From Balanoglossus misakiensis (taxonomy: Eukaryota > Hemichordata): DNA of 64,000 bases. The stretch covers positions 806,001 to 870,000 of the forward strand of contig CM082597.2 of NCBI GenBank assembly GCA_040954595.2. The letters are read 5' to 3'. The notes under the pieces are model-generated. The model had not been told where the DNA came from, did no database searches, and saw nothing but the letters and a program-made list of their open reading frames with translations. Every line of letters begins with the position of its first letter. Position 1 is the first letter of the stretch. The translations under genes and the position numbers were made by a program. This document shows positions 26,521 through 39,000 of this stretch, piece after piece.

Positions 26521-27368
26521 ATGTCAAGTTAGTGTTGAAGAAATAAAAGTAAGTCTCCATAAATACAATGAGTTTTCAATGTAGCATTATCTTTCTGGGA
26601 ACTCCCCCCCCCAAAAAAAAAAAAAAAAAATCTTGTAATCAGCCATACATATTGTTTCACTGATACAAAATTCACGAGCACTCCACTCACAAAAAGCATC
26701 GATTTAAAATCTTTCAGGCAATCGTGACAGAAGATACACTCAGATGTCTCATCGCAAGAGTTAACACAATCACGTGACTGGCAAAGTAAAGGGACTATGG
26801 GATGGCCCGTGTATATACGCGCTATATATTTTTTTTTCGTTATAAACGATAGAAATTAGAAATTGTTAAAATTATATGTTTGGCAATATCTGTTCTCAAA
26901 ATACTTTAAAGCTACGTCTATGTCCAAGGTATGTTATATGCGAAATTATTTAAGGAGATCGCGGTTGATAATGCTGTCAAACAGGCATATTTTCTAATCG
27001 TTCGTATAAAGAACAAAATGTCAAACACCTTGACCACCTAAAGATTTGAAACCTCAGTATCTGTTACTTTTAACTTTTTATTGTATTTTTTTTCAATTCC
27101 ACATAATTATAACATGTAACCTTTTAAATGTTACTCGTCGACCGTTTTGCTCGACTACCTCCCTTTAATCACGTTAGCGATGTAATCGCAATTAATTTAA
27201 CGTACCCCGTATTGCATTATATTCTAAACCTAAACAATGTAACGATTTTCTATCTCTCTTTCAATATTGTCAGTTTTCATGAATGTTTACTTTTTACCAT
27301 TCTAGTCTTGTGTGTTTGTAAATAAGATAATGAATAGAACGATTAGAAATTAAAATCGTGCTTGCAGG
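26521..27368. other. Noncoding, with 3' end of the peptide gene
   Basis: This contains the polyadenylation signal of the peptide gene at 26542-26547 and a C9A18 homopolymer tract at 26604-26630. Nothing else could be supported. Confidence 0.45.
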
Positions 27369-28361
27369 AAGACTACAGCGAGTGGAGATCACAAGTTTCA
27401 AATTGGAATCACCGTTTTTGGAATGCAGTCAGTGATACAAAACTCAGTTCTACAAAACCCGTAGGTAAGGGAGCATTCGTTTTTTACAGGGAGGGGGGGG
27501 CCGGTGGAAATCAGGGGGGGGTTTACTTTTACAAAGCAGTTTTTAGGGGGGGACAAATTTTATAATCAAGGGATTATTATATAGGGACTGAAAGGGGGGG
27601 GACTTGAAAACTTTGACGGCTAAATATTTATTTTGAGTCCACAAAAATGCAGTTTCGCGTCCTTTATTTTACAAAATTTTCTAATGTGGGAGGGGGACAC
27701 CCCCTCCCACACCCACCCCCTCCATTCATCAACACCTTTCAATCATTGACTGGTTTATCTAGTGTCCCAGGTCAGGGGACTTGCCCCCACCCCATGATAA
27801 CTTTGAGCGGCGACGTTAATTTGCTTTCGCTGGGTTCATTAAAATGCAGCTTTGAGCTCTGTATTTTATAAAATTTTCTTACGTGGGAGGGGGACACCCC
27901 CTCCCAAACCCACCCCCTTCAATTCTCGGTTTACAATGTCTCCCAACACAGAATACAAATACTTAAAAAATAAAAACAATGTTCAGTTTTACTACCCACT
28001 GATGAGGGGAAACATCGGTTTCAAATTCTTTTCATGGGAGCGCTGTGTCCATGATAAGTTTAATCAGGTGGATAAACTTTTTTTTTTTTGGGGGGGGGGG
28101 GTCACATTTTAGAAAAGTAATTTCCAGGGGGGGTTGCCTTTTACATTTAGTCGGCGACTCAAATTCCACCAGCCCCCCCCTCCCTGTAAAAAACGAATGC
28201 TCCCTAAACGAAGAAACTTGCACATATTGAAAATGAAGTTCGAAGTGGAACAAAATTTGCCCACAATGTTGTTTTTGATAGCGGTAGTCTTAGTCTTCCT
28301 AACAGCCAGAATGAAGTCTCCGAGCCTTGACAGGCAACCAAAACTGCTTCAGCGGTTATGA
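27369..28361 (+). other. Possible exon or open frame interrupted by a mobile element
   Basis: A splice acceptor (CTTGCAG ending at 27368) precedes an open frame beginning EDYSEWRSQ that runs to the inserted element at 27469. Beyond the element, at 28208, the same frame stays open to a stop ending at 28361, followed by AATAAA at 28384-28389. If the insertion and one TAA copy are left out, about 84 codons are continuous, with a Gly-Lys-Arg-Arg at the junction and a hydrophobic stretch (MLFLIAVVLVFL) later. Alternatively, spliced from the exon ending at 26263, the reading frame would differ and stop at the TAG at 27463. Whether either is expressed is unknown; an open stretch of this length can occur by chance. 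Confidence 0.2.
27469..28204. mobile_element. Nonautonomous inverted-repeat DNA transposon (MITE-like), TAA target duplication
   Basis: The ends are near-perfect inverted repeats of about 45 bp: the left starts GGGAGCATTCG and the right ends CGAATGCTCCC. Each is flanked by TAA (27466-27468 and 28205-28207), a three-base target-site duplication. A TAA/TTA duplication with G-rich ends suits the PIF/Harbinger superfamily, but I cannot assign it firmly. The 736-bp interior has no transposase frame. It contains a ~197-bp tandem duplication (matching segments at 27644 and 27841), and each copy has a perfect hairpin with 10-bp stems (TGGGAGGGGG around ACA). Long G runs also make quadruplexes possible. 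Confidence 0.8.
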
Positions 28362-29231
28362 CGTCATAGAGTGTTTTTTGAAAAATAAATGTCAATTTTT
28401 GATTTAATAATGTAAGGTGTCAATAACCTTCTTTAATGTATGCATTGTGATGATGAGGTCATTTTAGTGTGACCTTTACTGGCTAGTAAGATTTCTTTTG
28501 TTTTGGGTGACCAGGTGTTGATGAATATTCATTTGATTGACATGTATAAATACACATGCTACCATGTGGTCAGGGGGCTATTTTTTCGCTGGACACTGTG
28601 CCGATAGCTTCAGTGCTGGGGACTCCATGCTGCTGTTTGGGACCTTTCGCAGGCCGTTTTGTTTGACTTCGAGTTGTAAGTACACACCACTCGGACTGAA
28701 ACCAGACTTTCCTGTACGTCGGAAGTCTTTGACTTTACTGCATATTTGCTGCTCGTGTGCTTCATGACTGGAGTTATAGCTGAGTATATGGAGTGCTGTG
28801 TGTGTTGCTCAGTTTGGTTCGCATTCATTGTTTTATGACCTGTCAATCCCTTTTTTGCCTGCAACTTAATTTTGTTAGTATAGCGAATAGCCATTAAATA
28901 CTTTTTATGAAAGGAAAACCACTGACTTCGCCCTTTCTGTCATAACAGCATGTTTAGATACATTTAATCAAATCTATTACAGTCACATTACTGCTGATTT
29001 GGGTAATTATAAGCTTTTAAGGAAATTTTCGCATGATGAAAAGATCCTTGTAACAAATAATATTTTTCAGGGCCTTCTGTCGTTACAAGTATCATCAGAC
29101 CCTGTTTCTGTAGGCATGTCTTGAAATGAAATTGGACAATTCATTGTACGAAACAAGTCTTCATTCTGTGAATGTCGAAATCCAAGTCTTATAAGGATAT
29201 CGGTGGAACACTTACATTATTTGAAAACAAA
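28362..29231. other. Intergenic region
   Basis: No gene is supported here. It should contain the 3' UTR of the minus-strand sulfotransferase that ends at 29232; no canonical minus-strand AATAAA was found close by, although TTTAAT (minus ATTAAA) occurs near 28960. Confidence 0.4.
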
Positions 29232-30527
29232 TCAAAATATTTTGAAATTTTTGATATCTCTCAATTGTTCCTCTCGCTCTACGAGCTTATATCCAAGCTT
29301 TTTCATGACGTCACCGCAGACAGCCTGAATTGCAATGACATCATCAAAATTGATCCGCTTCCTCCAAAGGTGCACGATTTCGGTTGAATTTCGACGAGTC
29401 TCCATATTGTTGTATATCACGCCCTCTGCAGACCTGGTGTACTTCTCAATTGTTGTTCGAACATTTTCGTCCATATTTATTCCAACAAATTTGTAGATAT
29501 TCTCAACAACACGGGTTGTTTCCATGGCGACGTCTTCGTGTCTCAGAAGCAGTACTTTTCCTTTCAGCCAATCGGGAGGCTCAGAAATAATTTCTAAATT
29601 TTCCTGAAATCTCTGGCAATCGTAGTTTATGTTCTCCGGAAACAGTTTATCAAGCTTCACGCCGGGCGCCCCAACGAGTCCTAAGTTGACTAAACTCTCG
29701 TTCTGTCTTCTCGGTGGGAATTTCATCGTCCTTCGAGACAGCGCTACCGCACGGGGATCTCGGACTAGAAATATGATCTTGAGATTTTGATATTTCTGAG
29801 ACACTAGTCGTTCCAGCAAACTCAAGTTGTTCAATCGTATTACTTTTATGGCCATGTGTTGATACAATTCACACAATGCTGTAAAATCCTCGGCATCTCT
29901 TCCTGTACAATCGTTGGCGCTTCCGCAGAAGAGTCGAATCACCCGACTGTTGAAAACACCCACCTTCCAATTTTGAAAATTACTGTAAACGAAGTAAGTC
30001 GGAAAGACGCATTCGTAAAGATTTTGCAGTATTTCAACAGCGCCCGCATCGATTAAATTTTTCGGTATGGCGCCATACTTTGCCAACAAATGAACTGCAC
30101 GAATCGGTTCGAATATGTACATGATGTCCGGGTGTGCGTTTAGAAACTGTCCGAGGAATGTGGATCCGTACCTTGCCTTGGCAACTAACAAAATTTTGAC
30201 GCCGGGTTGTGTGGTGACGTTCACATCAGCCGTTGTGTATCCGTCAATATGACCTTGTGTGTAGTCAGTAACATCATTTATGGGACTCAATCCTCCATTA
30301 GTGGCAAGAGAGGTTTCGCCATTGTTCACACTATGTATGTTGTGTTGAACATCTGCGTCGTCGACAACAACCAACTTACCAGTGATCGTCTGGTCCGCCA
30401 TTTTTGAAGATCTTCTCGTCTCGTCGAACTCGCATCTTATCCAGGAAATCGTGAACAACTTGAAGGAGATGACGCAATAAACACCAAGGATGCAAACGGC
30501 AATTGTTGAGTATCGTGGCCTCCGCAT
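29232..30527 (-). CDS. Carbohydrate sulfotransferase, Gal/GalNAc/GlcNAc 6-O-type (CHST1-like)
   Basis: This is a single-exon frame of 431 residues with an ATG in good context (ACCATGC). A short cytoplasmic tail and one N-terminal membrane helix (about 8-30) indicate a type II Golgi protein, followed by a stem region to ~105. The PAPS-binding 5'-phosphosulfate loop is KARYGST at 117-123 and the 3'-phosphate motif is RDPRAVALSRR at 256-266. FEPIR (139-143) is also typical of the family. Such enzymes move sulfate from PAPS to C6 of Gal, GalNAc or GlcNAc in keratan or chondroitin-type glycans. The exact acceptor cannot be read from sequence. The length is near the ~400 residues usual for the family. 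A diverged tandem paralogue lies about 620 bases upstream on the same strand. Confidence 0.9.
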   Translation of the reverse strand: MRRPRYSTIAVCILGVYCVISFKLFTISWIRCEFDETRRSSKMADQTITGKLVVVDDADVQHNIHSVNNGETSLATNGGLSPINDVTDYTQGHIDGYTTADVNVTTQPGVKILLVAKARYGSTFLGQFLNAHPDIMYIFEPIRAVHLLAKYGAIPKNLIDAGAVEILQNLYECVFPTYFVYSNFQNWKVGVFNSRVIRLFCGSANDCTGRDAEDFTALCELYQHMAIKVIRLNNLSLLERLVSQKYQNLKIIFLVRDPRAVALSRRTMKFPPRRQNESLVNLGLVGAPGVKLDKLFPENINYDCQRFQENLEIISEPPDWLKGKVLLLRHEDVAMETTRVVENIYKFVGINMDENVRTTIEKYTRSAEGVIYNNMETRRNSTEIVHLWRKRINFDDVIAIQAVCGDVMKKLGYKLVEREEQLRDIKNFKIF

Positions 30528-31149
30528 GGTTTTAGATTTCCATTGAAAACTCTAAATTTGACATCAAATCGATCAGTTCACCACCGTCTGTTACCAGGAG
30601 TACAATCAATCACTGTTGTACAGTAGTGATGACACGTGATTCTCCGAAAACATATTTCGTTACGGTGAATTATTTCCATGATATTAAATAATTGATCCAG
30701 AAATTAAAATACTGTGTCGTGATAGAAATTCATTACAAACACGAATTTGATATGATGGTCACATATTGGGAAAGAGGGATTGTTTGCGTGTTATTAACAA
30801 CGGTAACAGCTGGTCGTCCGGCGGCGATCTACGCATGCTCTGTAGAGCGGAATTCCAGCGAGTTAGTTTGGAAAGCGATTGATGAGAACATACTAGTAAA
30901 GTAACACTTTATCACATTTATTTTATCAATAATCAAACAATAAATGATAAAATATTAAATTGCATGTTTCTTCATAGCTTCATGTATGTATGTGCGCTGT
31001 TTTCGACGGAAATTTGTTACATTTCTTTTCATTTTTGTGTGTAATTATAGTATTATCTGAAACACATGTTTCAAAAATTATTCAAAATGGCGGTCAGATC
31101 AGAGAGGAGGCAAACGCTACGTGGTTTTTGAAGTAACATAATCCCCCAA
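30528..31149. other. Spacer between the two sulfotransferase genes
   Basis: This spacer should hold the promoter of the left gene and the 3' UTR of the right gene. A minus-strand AATAAA (TTTATT on plus) lies at 30917-30922, about 230 bases after the right gene's stop. No other feature is supported. Confidence 0.5.
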
Positions 31150-32346
31150 TTATAAATTTCCTTTTAAAGGTAGAGTGTCTACAAACGACAATGTCATATC
31201 TGTTAGTTCGTTCTCACTCTGGATAAGTTTATAACCAAGTTCCTGGATGACGTCACTACATGCGCCCTGCACAAGCTCCACGTCTTTCATTTTGAGGTCC
31301 GTCCTCCACGCCTGCGCAGTACTGGTGGAATTTCTTTTGGTGTCCATCGAGCCTCTTGATGGGTTCTTCTTGCTTTGTGTATTACCTTTAATCCAATGCA
31401 AGACTTCATCTGATGCCTGAAGTCCAAACATTTCATACAGCTCCAAAGCTTTCTGTGTGACGTTACTCACTATGTCTTCGTAGCGCAACACCATCAATTT
31501 GCTCAATGCCCGCGGGGATGCACTCTTCAATACTGCTATGTTTCGCGCCAACCATTTGCAATAGTCGTGCACGTTAGCCGGATGTAGCGCGATGGTGGTA
31601 TCGTCCATCGGTCTGGCGATCCCAAGTTCCTGTAGAGACTTGTATGTTGAAAAGTGGAATTTGAAATGCTTCCTGGACGAGGCTACTGCTCTCGGATCCC
31701 GAACGAGCAATACAACTTTTAAGTCGAAACATTCTCGCTCCAATAATGGCAACAGATACTCCAAATTGTCCACACGTATACTTTTCATTACCATAGCTTC
31801 ATATCTGGAACAAGTATCAACCAGTTCGGAGATTTTCACAGTCGGACAACGCGTCTTCGAATCGCAAATTCTCTGCAATGCCTTACTCTCGAATATCGCC
31901 AAACTCCATCTCTGTATCTGGTACGCGTAATACGTTAAAAAGTCACAATGATAGAAACTGTGGAGTAATTCTGCAGACATCTCTCCACGGTATGTGTCTG
32001 GTATGGCGTTCAATTTTACCATATCCGGGATGACGCGTAAGGGTTCGAACAGGTAGAAGACGTTAGGGTTTTGATTGAAGAGCTCGCCGATGAAAGTAGA
32101 TCCGGTCCTCGCCTTTGCGGCAAACAATATGTGTTTCCTTGGTTTCTGTATCGGGCATGTCGTCAGCTCAGCTGCATGTGACGACGTGGCATTTCCAAAC
32201 ACCGACATCAGCCGGTTCCAGCTGTAGCGACTTTCACCTGGTCGGTTGTGCAGACTGACATCTAAACCGTTGTAGAGGAAAACGCATGAGCCGACAATCA
32301 AACATGCAATCATAAAAAGGAGAGGTTTCTTGAAGGCAGCGTCCAT
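31150..32346 (-). CDS. Carbohydrate sulfotransferase, Gal/GalNAc/GlcNAc 6-O-type (CHST1-like)
   Basis: This single-exon frame encodes 398 residues. The N-terminus has two lysines and then one membrane helix (about 8-25), giving a type II Golgi topology with a short stem. The 5'-phosphosulfate loop is KARTGST at 78-84, the FEPLR motif is at 100-104 and the 3'-phosphate motif RDPRAVASSRK at 216-226. The C-terminal part (KRNST, then AWR) resembles that of its neighbour, showing common descent, but the two are clearly diverged overall. Probable role: 6-O-sulfation of a galactose or N-acetylhexosamine in extracellular glycans. The lack of introns in both copies matches several CHST family members, so tandem duplication of an intronless ancestor is the simplest origin. 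Confidence 0.9.
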   Translation of the reverse strand: MDAAFKKPLLFMIACLIVGSCVFLYNGLDVSLHNRPGESRYSWNRLMSVFGNATSSHAAELTTCPIQKPRKHILFAAKARTGSTFIGELFNQNPNVFYLFEPLRVIPDMVKLNAIPDTYRGEMSAELLHSFYHCDFLTYYAYQIQRWSLAIFESKALQRICDSKTRCPTVKISELVDTCSRYEAMVMKSIRVDNLEYLLPLLERECFDLKVVLLVRDPRAVASSRKHFKFHFSTYKSLQELGIARPMDDTTIALHPANVHDYCKWLARNIAVLKSASPRALSKLMVLRYEDIVSNVTQKALELYEMFGLQASDEVLHWIKGNTQSKKNPSRGSMDTKRNSTSTAQAWRTDLKMKDVELVQGACSDVIQELGYKLIQSENELTDMTLSFVDTLPLKGNL

Positions 32347-33041
32347 CTTTTGATATCAGAAGGATCCTATGTTATTGACACGAGTCGTGGTCTGCCTCCT
32401 GGTGACGCTATGATAAATGAATCGTGAATTCACTCGAAAAAAACACCTAAAATTTGAAAGACAAAGGTATCTAATTAACAAGCGACTCTGCTTATATAAT
32501 TGCAGCCTGTTCTCAATTCTGCTAAAACGCGAGCGGGCAACAAAAGATATTTTAAAAGTGACGAAAGTGGAAAGTGGGAAACCTTATCAAAGCCTAACGC
32601 ATCGTCGAATGTCGAAAAAACAAATTTTTCAGTGAAGACTTTCAATATTTCCACTTAAGCGAGTAACACATGGTGCCATTAATTTTACAAATATGACATT
32701 TTCTTTTTCTAATTCGTCATTGTTCGGGGACGATGCACAGCTTGCTTGCATAAGAGGTCAAAGGTCAAAGTTTAAAGCACTCGTTTTCCTTACAGATGAC
32801 CCGACAATAATTTTCATCTGGTACACTGCTCACCATGAGAACCATAACAGATTAAAATTACGCGATTCAAAGACCTGTTAATCATATGTGACCCTCAAAC
32901 TTATGCCACGCGGTTCTTCATTTCATTTCGTTACGCACAACCGTGCGGTTCCATGGTGGCTGTGATATCAGTGGTCCGTAGACGACGGTGATTTTTGGAG
33001 GCCTACTACTCTCCGTTAATGATTTTTTTTAAAAAAAGACC
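32347..33041. other. Intergenic region between sulfotransferase and satellite
   Basis: This probably contains the promoter of the minus-strand sulfotransferase. No coding features are supported. The satellite begins abruptly after a T8A7 tract at about 33024-33038. Confidence 0.45.
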
Positions 33042-36000
33042 AATTTTCGAGTTGCCGAATTTCGAGATTTTCGGCCGATTTGAACATTTGTCATGGGTTA
33101 ACCATCATGGTTTTTGTCGAAAAACCGCGAATTTTCGAGTTGCCGAATTTCGAGATTTTCGGCCGATTTGAACATTTTTCATGGGTTAACCATCATGGTT
33201 TTTGTCGAAAAACCGCGAATTTTCGAGTTGCCGAATTTCGAGATTTTCGGCCGATTTGAACATTTTTCATGGGTTAACCATCATGGTTTTTGTCGAAAAA
33301 CCGCGAATTTTCGAGTTGCCGAATTTCGAGATTTTCGGCCGATTTGAACATTTTTCATGGGTTAACCATCATGGTTTTTGTCGAAAAACCGCGAATTTTC
33401 GAGTTGCCGAATTTCGAGATTTTCGGCCGATTTGAACATTTTTCATGGGTTAACCATCATGGTTTTTGTCGAAAAACCGCGAATTTTCGAGTTGCCGAAT
33501 TTCGAGATTTTCGGCCGATTTGAACATTTTTCATGGGTTAACCATCATGGTTTTTGTCGAAAAACCGCGAATTTTCGAGTTGCCGAATTTCGAGATTTTC
33601 GGCCGATTTGAACATTTTTCATGGGTTAACCATCATGGTTTTTGTCGAAAAACCGCGAATTTTCGAATTGCCGAATTTCGAGATTTTCGGCCGATTTGAA
33701 CATTTTTCATGGGTTAACCATCATGGTTTTTGTCGAAAAACCGCGAATTTTCGAGTTGCCGAATTTCGAGATTTTCGGCCGATTTGAACATTTTTCATGG
33801 GTTAACCATCATGGTTTTTGTCGAAAAACCGCGAATTTTCGAGTTGCCGAATTTCGCGATTTTCGGCCGATTTGAACATTTTTCATGGGTTAACCATCAT
33901 GGTTTTTGTCGAAAAACCGTGAATTTTCGAGTTGCCGAATTTCGAGATTTTCGGCCGATTTGAACATTTTTCATGGGTTAACCATCATGGTTTTTGTCGA
34001 AAAACCGCGAATTTTCGAGTTGCCGAATTTCGAGATTTTCGGCCGATTTGAACATTTTTCATGGGTTAACCATCATGGTTTTTGTCGAAAAACCGCGAAT
34101 TTTCGAGTTGCCGAATTTCGAGATTTTCGGCCGATTTGAACATTTTTCATGGGTTAACCATCATGGTTTTTGTCGAAAAACCGCGAATTTTCGAGTTGCC
34201 GAATTTCGAGATTTTCGGCCGATTTGAACATTTTTCATGGGTTAACCATCATGGTTTTTGTCGAAAAACCGCGAATTTTCGAGTTGCCGAATTTCGAGAT
34301 TTTCGGCCGATTTGAACATTTTTCATGGGTTAACCATCATGGTTTTTGTCGAAAAACCGCGAATTTTCGAGTTGCCGAATTTCGAGATTTTCGGCCGATT
34401 TGAACATTTTTCATGGGTTAACCATCATGGTTTTTGTCGAAAAACCGCGAATTTTCGAATTGCCGAATTTCGAGATTTTCGGCCGATTTGAACATTTTTC
34501 ATGGGTTAACCATCATGGTTTTTGTCGAAAAACCGCGAATTTTCGAGTTGCCGAATTTCGAGATTTTCGGCCGATTTGAACATTTTTCATGGGTTAACCA
34601 TCATGGTTTTTGTCGAAAAACCGCGAATTTTCGAGTTGCCGAATTTCGAGATTTTCGGCCGATTTGAACATTTTTCATGGGTTAACCATCATGGTTTTTG
34701 TCGAAAAACCGCGAATTTTCGAGTTGCCGAATTTCGAGATTTTCGGCCGATTTGAACATTTTTCATGGGTTAACCATCATGGTTTTTGTCGAAAAACCGC
34801 GAATTTTCGAGTTGCCGAATTTCGAGATTTTCGGCCGATTTGAACATTTTTCATGGGTTAACCATCATGGTTTTTGTCGAAAAACCGCGAATTTTCGAGT
34901 TGCCGAATTTCGAGATTTTCGGCCGATTTGAACATTTTTCATGGGTTAACCATCATGGTTTTTGTCGAAAAACCGCGAATTTTCGAGTTGCCGAATTTCG
35001 AGATTTTCGGCCGATTTGAACATTTTTCATGGGTTAACCATCATGGTTTTTGTCGAAAAACCGCGAATTTTCGAGTTGCCGAGTTTCGCGATTTTCGGCC
35101 GATTTGAACATTTTTCATGGGTTAACCATCATGGTTTTTGTCGAAAAACCGCGAATTTTCGAGTTGCCGAATTTCGAGATTTTCGGCCGATTTGAACATT
35201 TTTCATGGGTTAACCATCATGGTTTTTGCCGAAAAACCGCGAATTTTCGAGTTGCCGAATTTCGAGATTTTCGGCCGATTTGAACATTTTTCATGGGTTA
35301 ACCATCATGGTTTTTGCCGAAAAACCGCGAATTTTCGAGTTGCCGAATTTCGAGATTTTCGGCCGATTTGAACATTTTTCATGGGTTAACCATCATGGTT
35401 TTTGTCGAAAAACCGCGAATTTTCGAGTTGCCGAATTTCGAGATTTTCGGCCGATTTGAACATTTTTCATGGGTTAACCATCATGGTTTTTGTCGAAAAA
35501 CCGCGAATTTTCGAGTTGCCGAATTTCGAGATTTTCGGCCGATTTGAACATTTTTCATGGGTTAACCATCATGGTTTTTGCCGAAAAACCGCGAATTTTC
35601 GAGTTGCCGAATTTCGAGATTTTCGGCCGATTTGAACATTTTTCATGGGTTAACCATCATGGTTTTTGCCGAAAAACCGCGAATTTTCGAGTTGCCGAAT
35701 TTCGAGATTTTCGGCCGATTTGAACATTTTTCATGGGTTAACCATCATGGTTTTTGTCGAAAAACCGCGAATTTTCGAGTTGCCGAATTTCGAGATTTTC
35801 GGCCGATTTGAACATTTTTCATGGGTTAACCATCATGGTTTTTGTCGAAAAACCGCGAATTTTCGAGTTGCCAAATTTCGAGATTTTCGGCCGATTTGAA
35901 CATTTTTCATGGGTTAACCATCATGGTTTTTGTCGAAAAACCGCGAATTTTCGAGTTGCCGAATTTCGAGATTTTCGGCCGATTTGAACATTTTTCATGG

Positions 36001-39000
36001 GTTAACCATCATGGTTTTTGTCGAAAAACCGCGAATTTTCGAGTTGCCGAATTTCGAGATTTTCGGCCGATTTGAACATTTTTCATGGGTTAACCATCAT
36101 GGTTTTTGTCGAAAAACCGCGAATTTTCGAGTTGCCGAATTTCGAGATTTTCGGCCGATTTGAACATTTTTCATGGGTTAACCATCATGGTTTTTGTCGA
36201 AAAACCGCGAATTTTCGAGTTGCCGAATTTCGAGATTTTCGGCCGATTTGAACATTTTTCATGGGTTAACCATCATGGTTTTTGTCGAAAAACCGCGAAT
36301 TTTCGAGTTGCCGAATTTCGAGATTTTCGGCCGATTTGAACATTTTTCATGGGTTAACCATCATGGTTTTTGTCGAAAAACCGCGAATTTTCGAGTTGCC
36401 GAATTTCAAGATTTTCGGCCGATTTGAACATTTTTCATGGGTTAACCATCATGGTTTTTGTCGAAAAACCGCGAATTTTCGAGTTGCCGAATTTCGAGAT
36501 TTTCGGCCGATTTGAACATTTTTCATGGGTTAACCATCATGGTTTTTGTCGAAAAACCGCGAATTTTCGAGTTGCCGAATTTCGAGATTTTCGGCCGATT
36601 TGAACATTTTTCATGGGTTAACCATCATGGTTTTTGTCGAAAAACCGCGAATTTTCGAGTTGCCGAATTTCGAGATTTTCGGCCGATTTGAACATTTTTC
36701 ATGGGTTAACCATTATGGTTTTTGTCGAAAAACCGCGAATTTTCGAGTTGCCGAATTTCGAGATTTTCGGCCGATTTGAACATTTTTCATGGGTTAACCA
36801 TCATGGTTTTTGTCGAAAAACCGCGAATTTTCGAGTTGCCGAATTTCGAGATTTTCGGCCGATTTGAACATTTTTCATGGGTTAACCATCATGGTTTTTG
36901 TCGAAAAACCGCGAATTTTCGAGTTGCCGAATTTCGAGATTTTCGGCCGATTTGAACATTTTTCATGGGTTAACCATCATGGTTTTTGTCGAAAAACCGC
37001 GAATTTTCGAGTTGCCGAATTTCGAGATTTTCGGCCGATTTGAACATTTTTCATGGGTTAACCATCATGGTTTTTGTCGAAAAACCGCGAATTTTCGAGT
37101 TGCCGAATTTCGAGATTTTCGGCCGATTTGAACATTTTTCATGGGTTAACCATCATGGTTTTTGTCGAAAAACCGCGAATTTTCGAGTTGCCGAATTTCG
37201 AGATTTTCGGCCGATTTGAACATTTTTCATGGGTTAACCATCATGGTTTTTGTCGAAAAACCGCGAATTTTCGAGTTGCCGAATTTCGAGATTTTCGGCC
37301 GATTTGAACATTTTTCATGGGTTAACCATCATGGTTTTTGTCGAAAAACCGCGAATTTTCGAGTTGCCGAATTTCGAGATTTTCGGCCGATTTGAACATT
37401 TTTCATGGGTTAACCATCATGGTTTTTGTCGAAAAACCGCGAATTTTCGAGTTGCCGAATTTCGCGATTTTCGGCCGATTTGAACATTTTTCATGGGTTA
37501 ACCATCATGGTTTTTGTCGAAAAACCGTGAATTTTCGAGTTGCCGAATTTCGAGATTTTCGGCCGATTTGAACATTTTTCATGGGTTAACCATCATGGTT
37601 TTTGTCGAAAAACCGCGAATTTTCGAGTTGCCGAATTTCGAGATTTTCGGCCGATTTGAACATTTTTCATGGGTTAACCATCATGGTTTTTGTCGAAAAA
37701 CCGCGAATTTTCGAGTTGCCGAATTTCGAGATTTTCGGCCGATTTGAACATTTTTCATGGGTTAACCATCATGGTTTTTGTCGAAAAACCGCGAATTTTC
37801 GAGTTGCCGAATTTCGAGATTTTCGGCCGATTTGAACATTTTTCATGGGTTAACCATCATGGTTTTTGTCGAAAAACCGCGAATTTTCGAGTTGCCGAAT
37901 TTCGAGATTTTCGGCCGATTTGAACATTTTTCATGGGTTAACCATCATGGTTTTTGTCGAAAAACCGCGAATTTTCGAGTTGCCGAATTTCGAGATTTTC
38001 GGCCGATTTGAACATTTTTCATGGGTTAACCATCATGGTTTTTGTCGAAAAACCGCGAATTTTCGAGTTGCCGAATTTCGAGATTTTCGGCCGATTTGAA
38101 CATTTTTCATGGGTTAACCATCATGGTTTTTGTCGAAAAACCGCGAATTTTCGAGTTGCCGAATTTCGCGATTTTCGGCCGATTTGAACATTTTTCATAG
38201 GTTAACCATCATGGTTTTTGTCGAAAAACCGCGAATTTTCGAGTTGCCGAGTTTCGCGATTTTCAGCCGATTTGAACATTTTTCATGGGTTAACCATCAT
38301 GGTTTTTGTCGAAATACCGCGAATTTTCGAGTTGCCGAGTTTCGCGATTTTCGGCCGATTTGAACATTTTTCATGGGTTAACCATCATGGTTTTTGTCGA
38401 AAAACCGCGAATTTTCGAGTTGCCGAATTTCGCGATTTTCGGCCGATTTGAACATTTTTCATGGGTTAACCATCATGGTTTTTGTCGAAAAACCGCGAAT
38501 TTTCGAGTTGCCGAATTTCGCGATTTTCGGCCGATTTGAACATTTTTCATGGGTTAACCATCATGGTTTTTGTCGAAAAACCGCGAAATTTCGAGTTGCC
38601 GAATTTCGCGATTTTCGGCCGATTTGAACATTTTTCATGGGTTAACCATCATGGTTTTTGTCGAAAAACCGCGAATTTTCGAGTTGCCGAATTTCGCGAT
38701 TTTCGGCCGATTTGAACATTTTTCATGGGTTAACCATCATGGTTTTTGTCGAAAAACCGCGAAATTTCGAGTTGCCGAATTTCGCGATTTTCGGCCGATT
38801 TGAACATTTTTCATGGGTTAACCATCATGGTTTTTGTCGAAAAACCGCGAATTTTCGAGTTGCCGAATTTCGCGATTTTCGGCCGATTTGAACATTTTTC
38901 ATGGGTTAACCATCATGGTTTTTGTCGAAAAACCGCGAATTTTCGAGTTGCCGAATTTCGAGATTTTCGGCCGATTTGAACATTTTTCATGGGTTAACCA

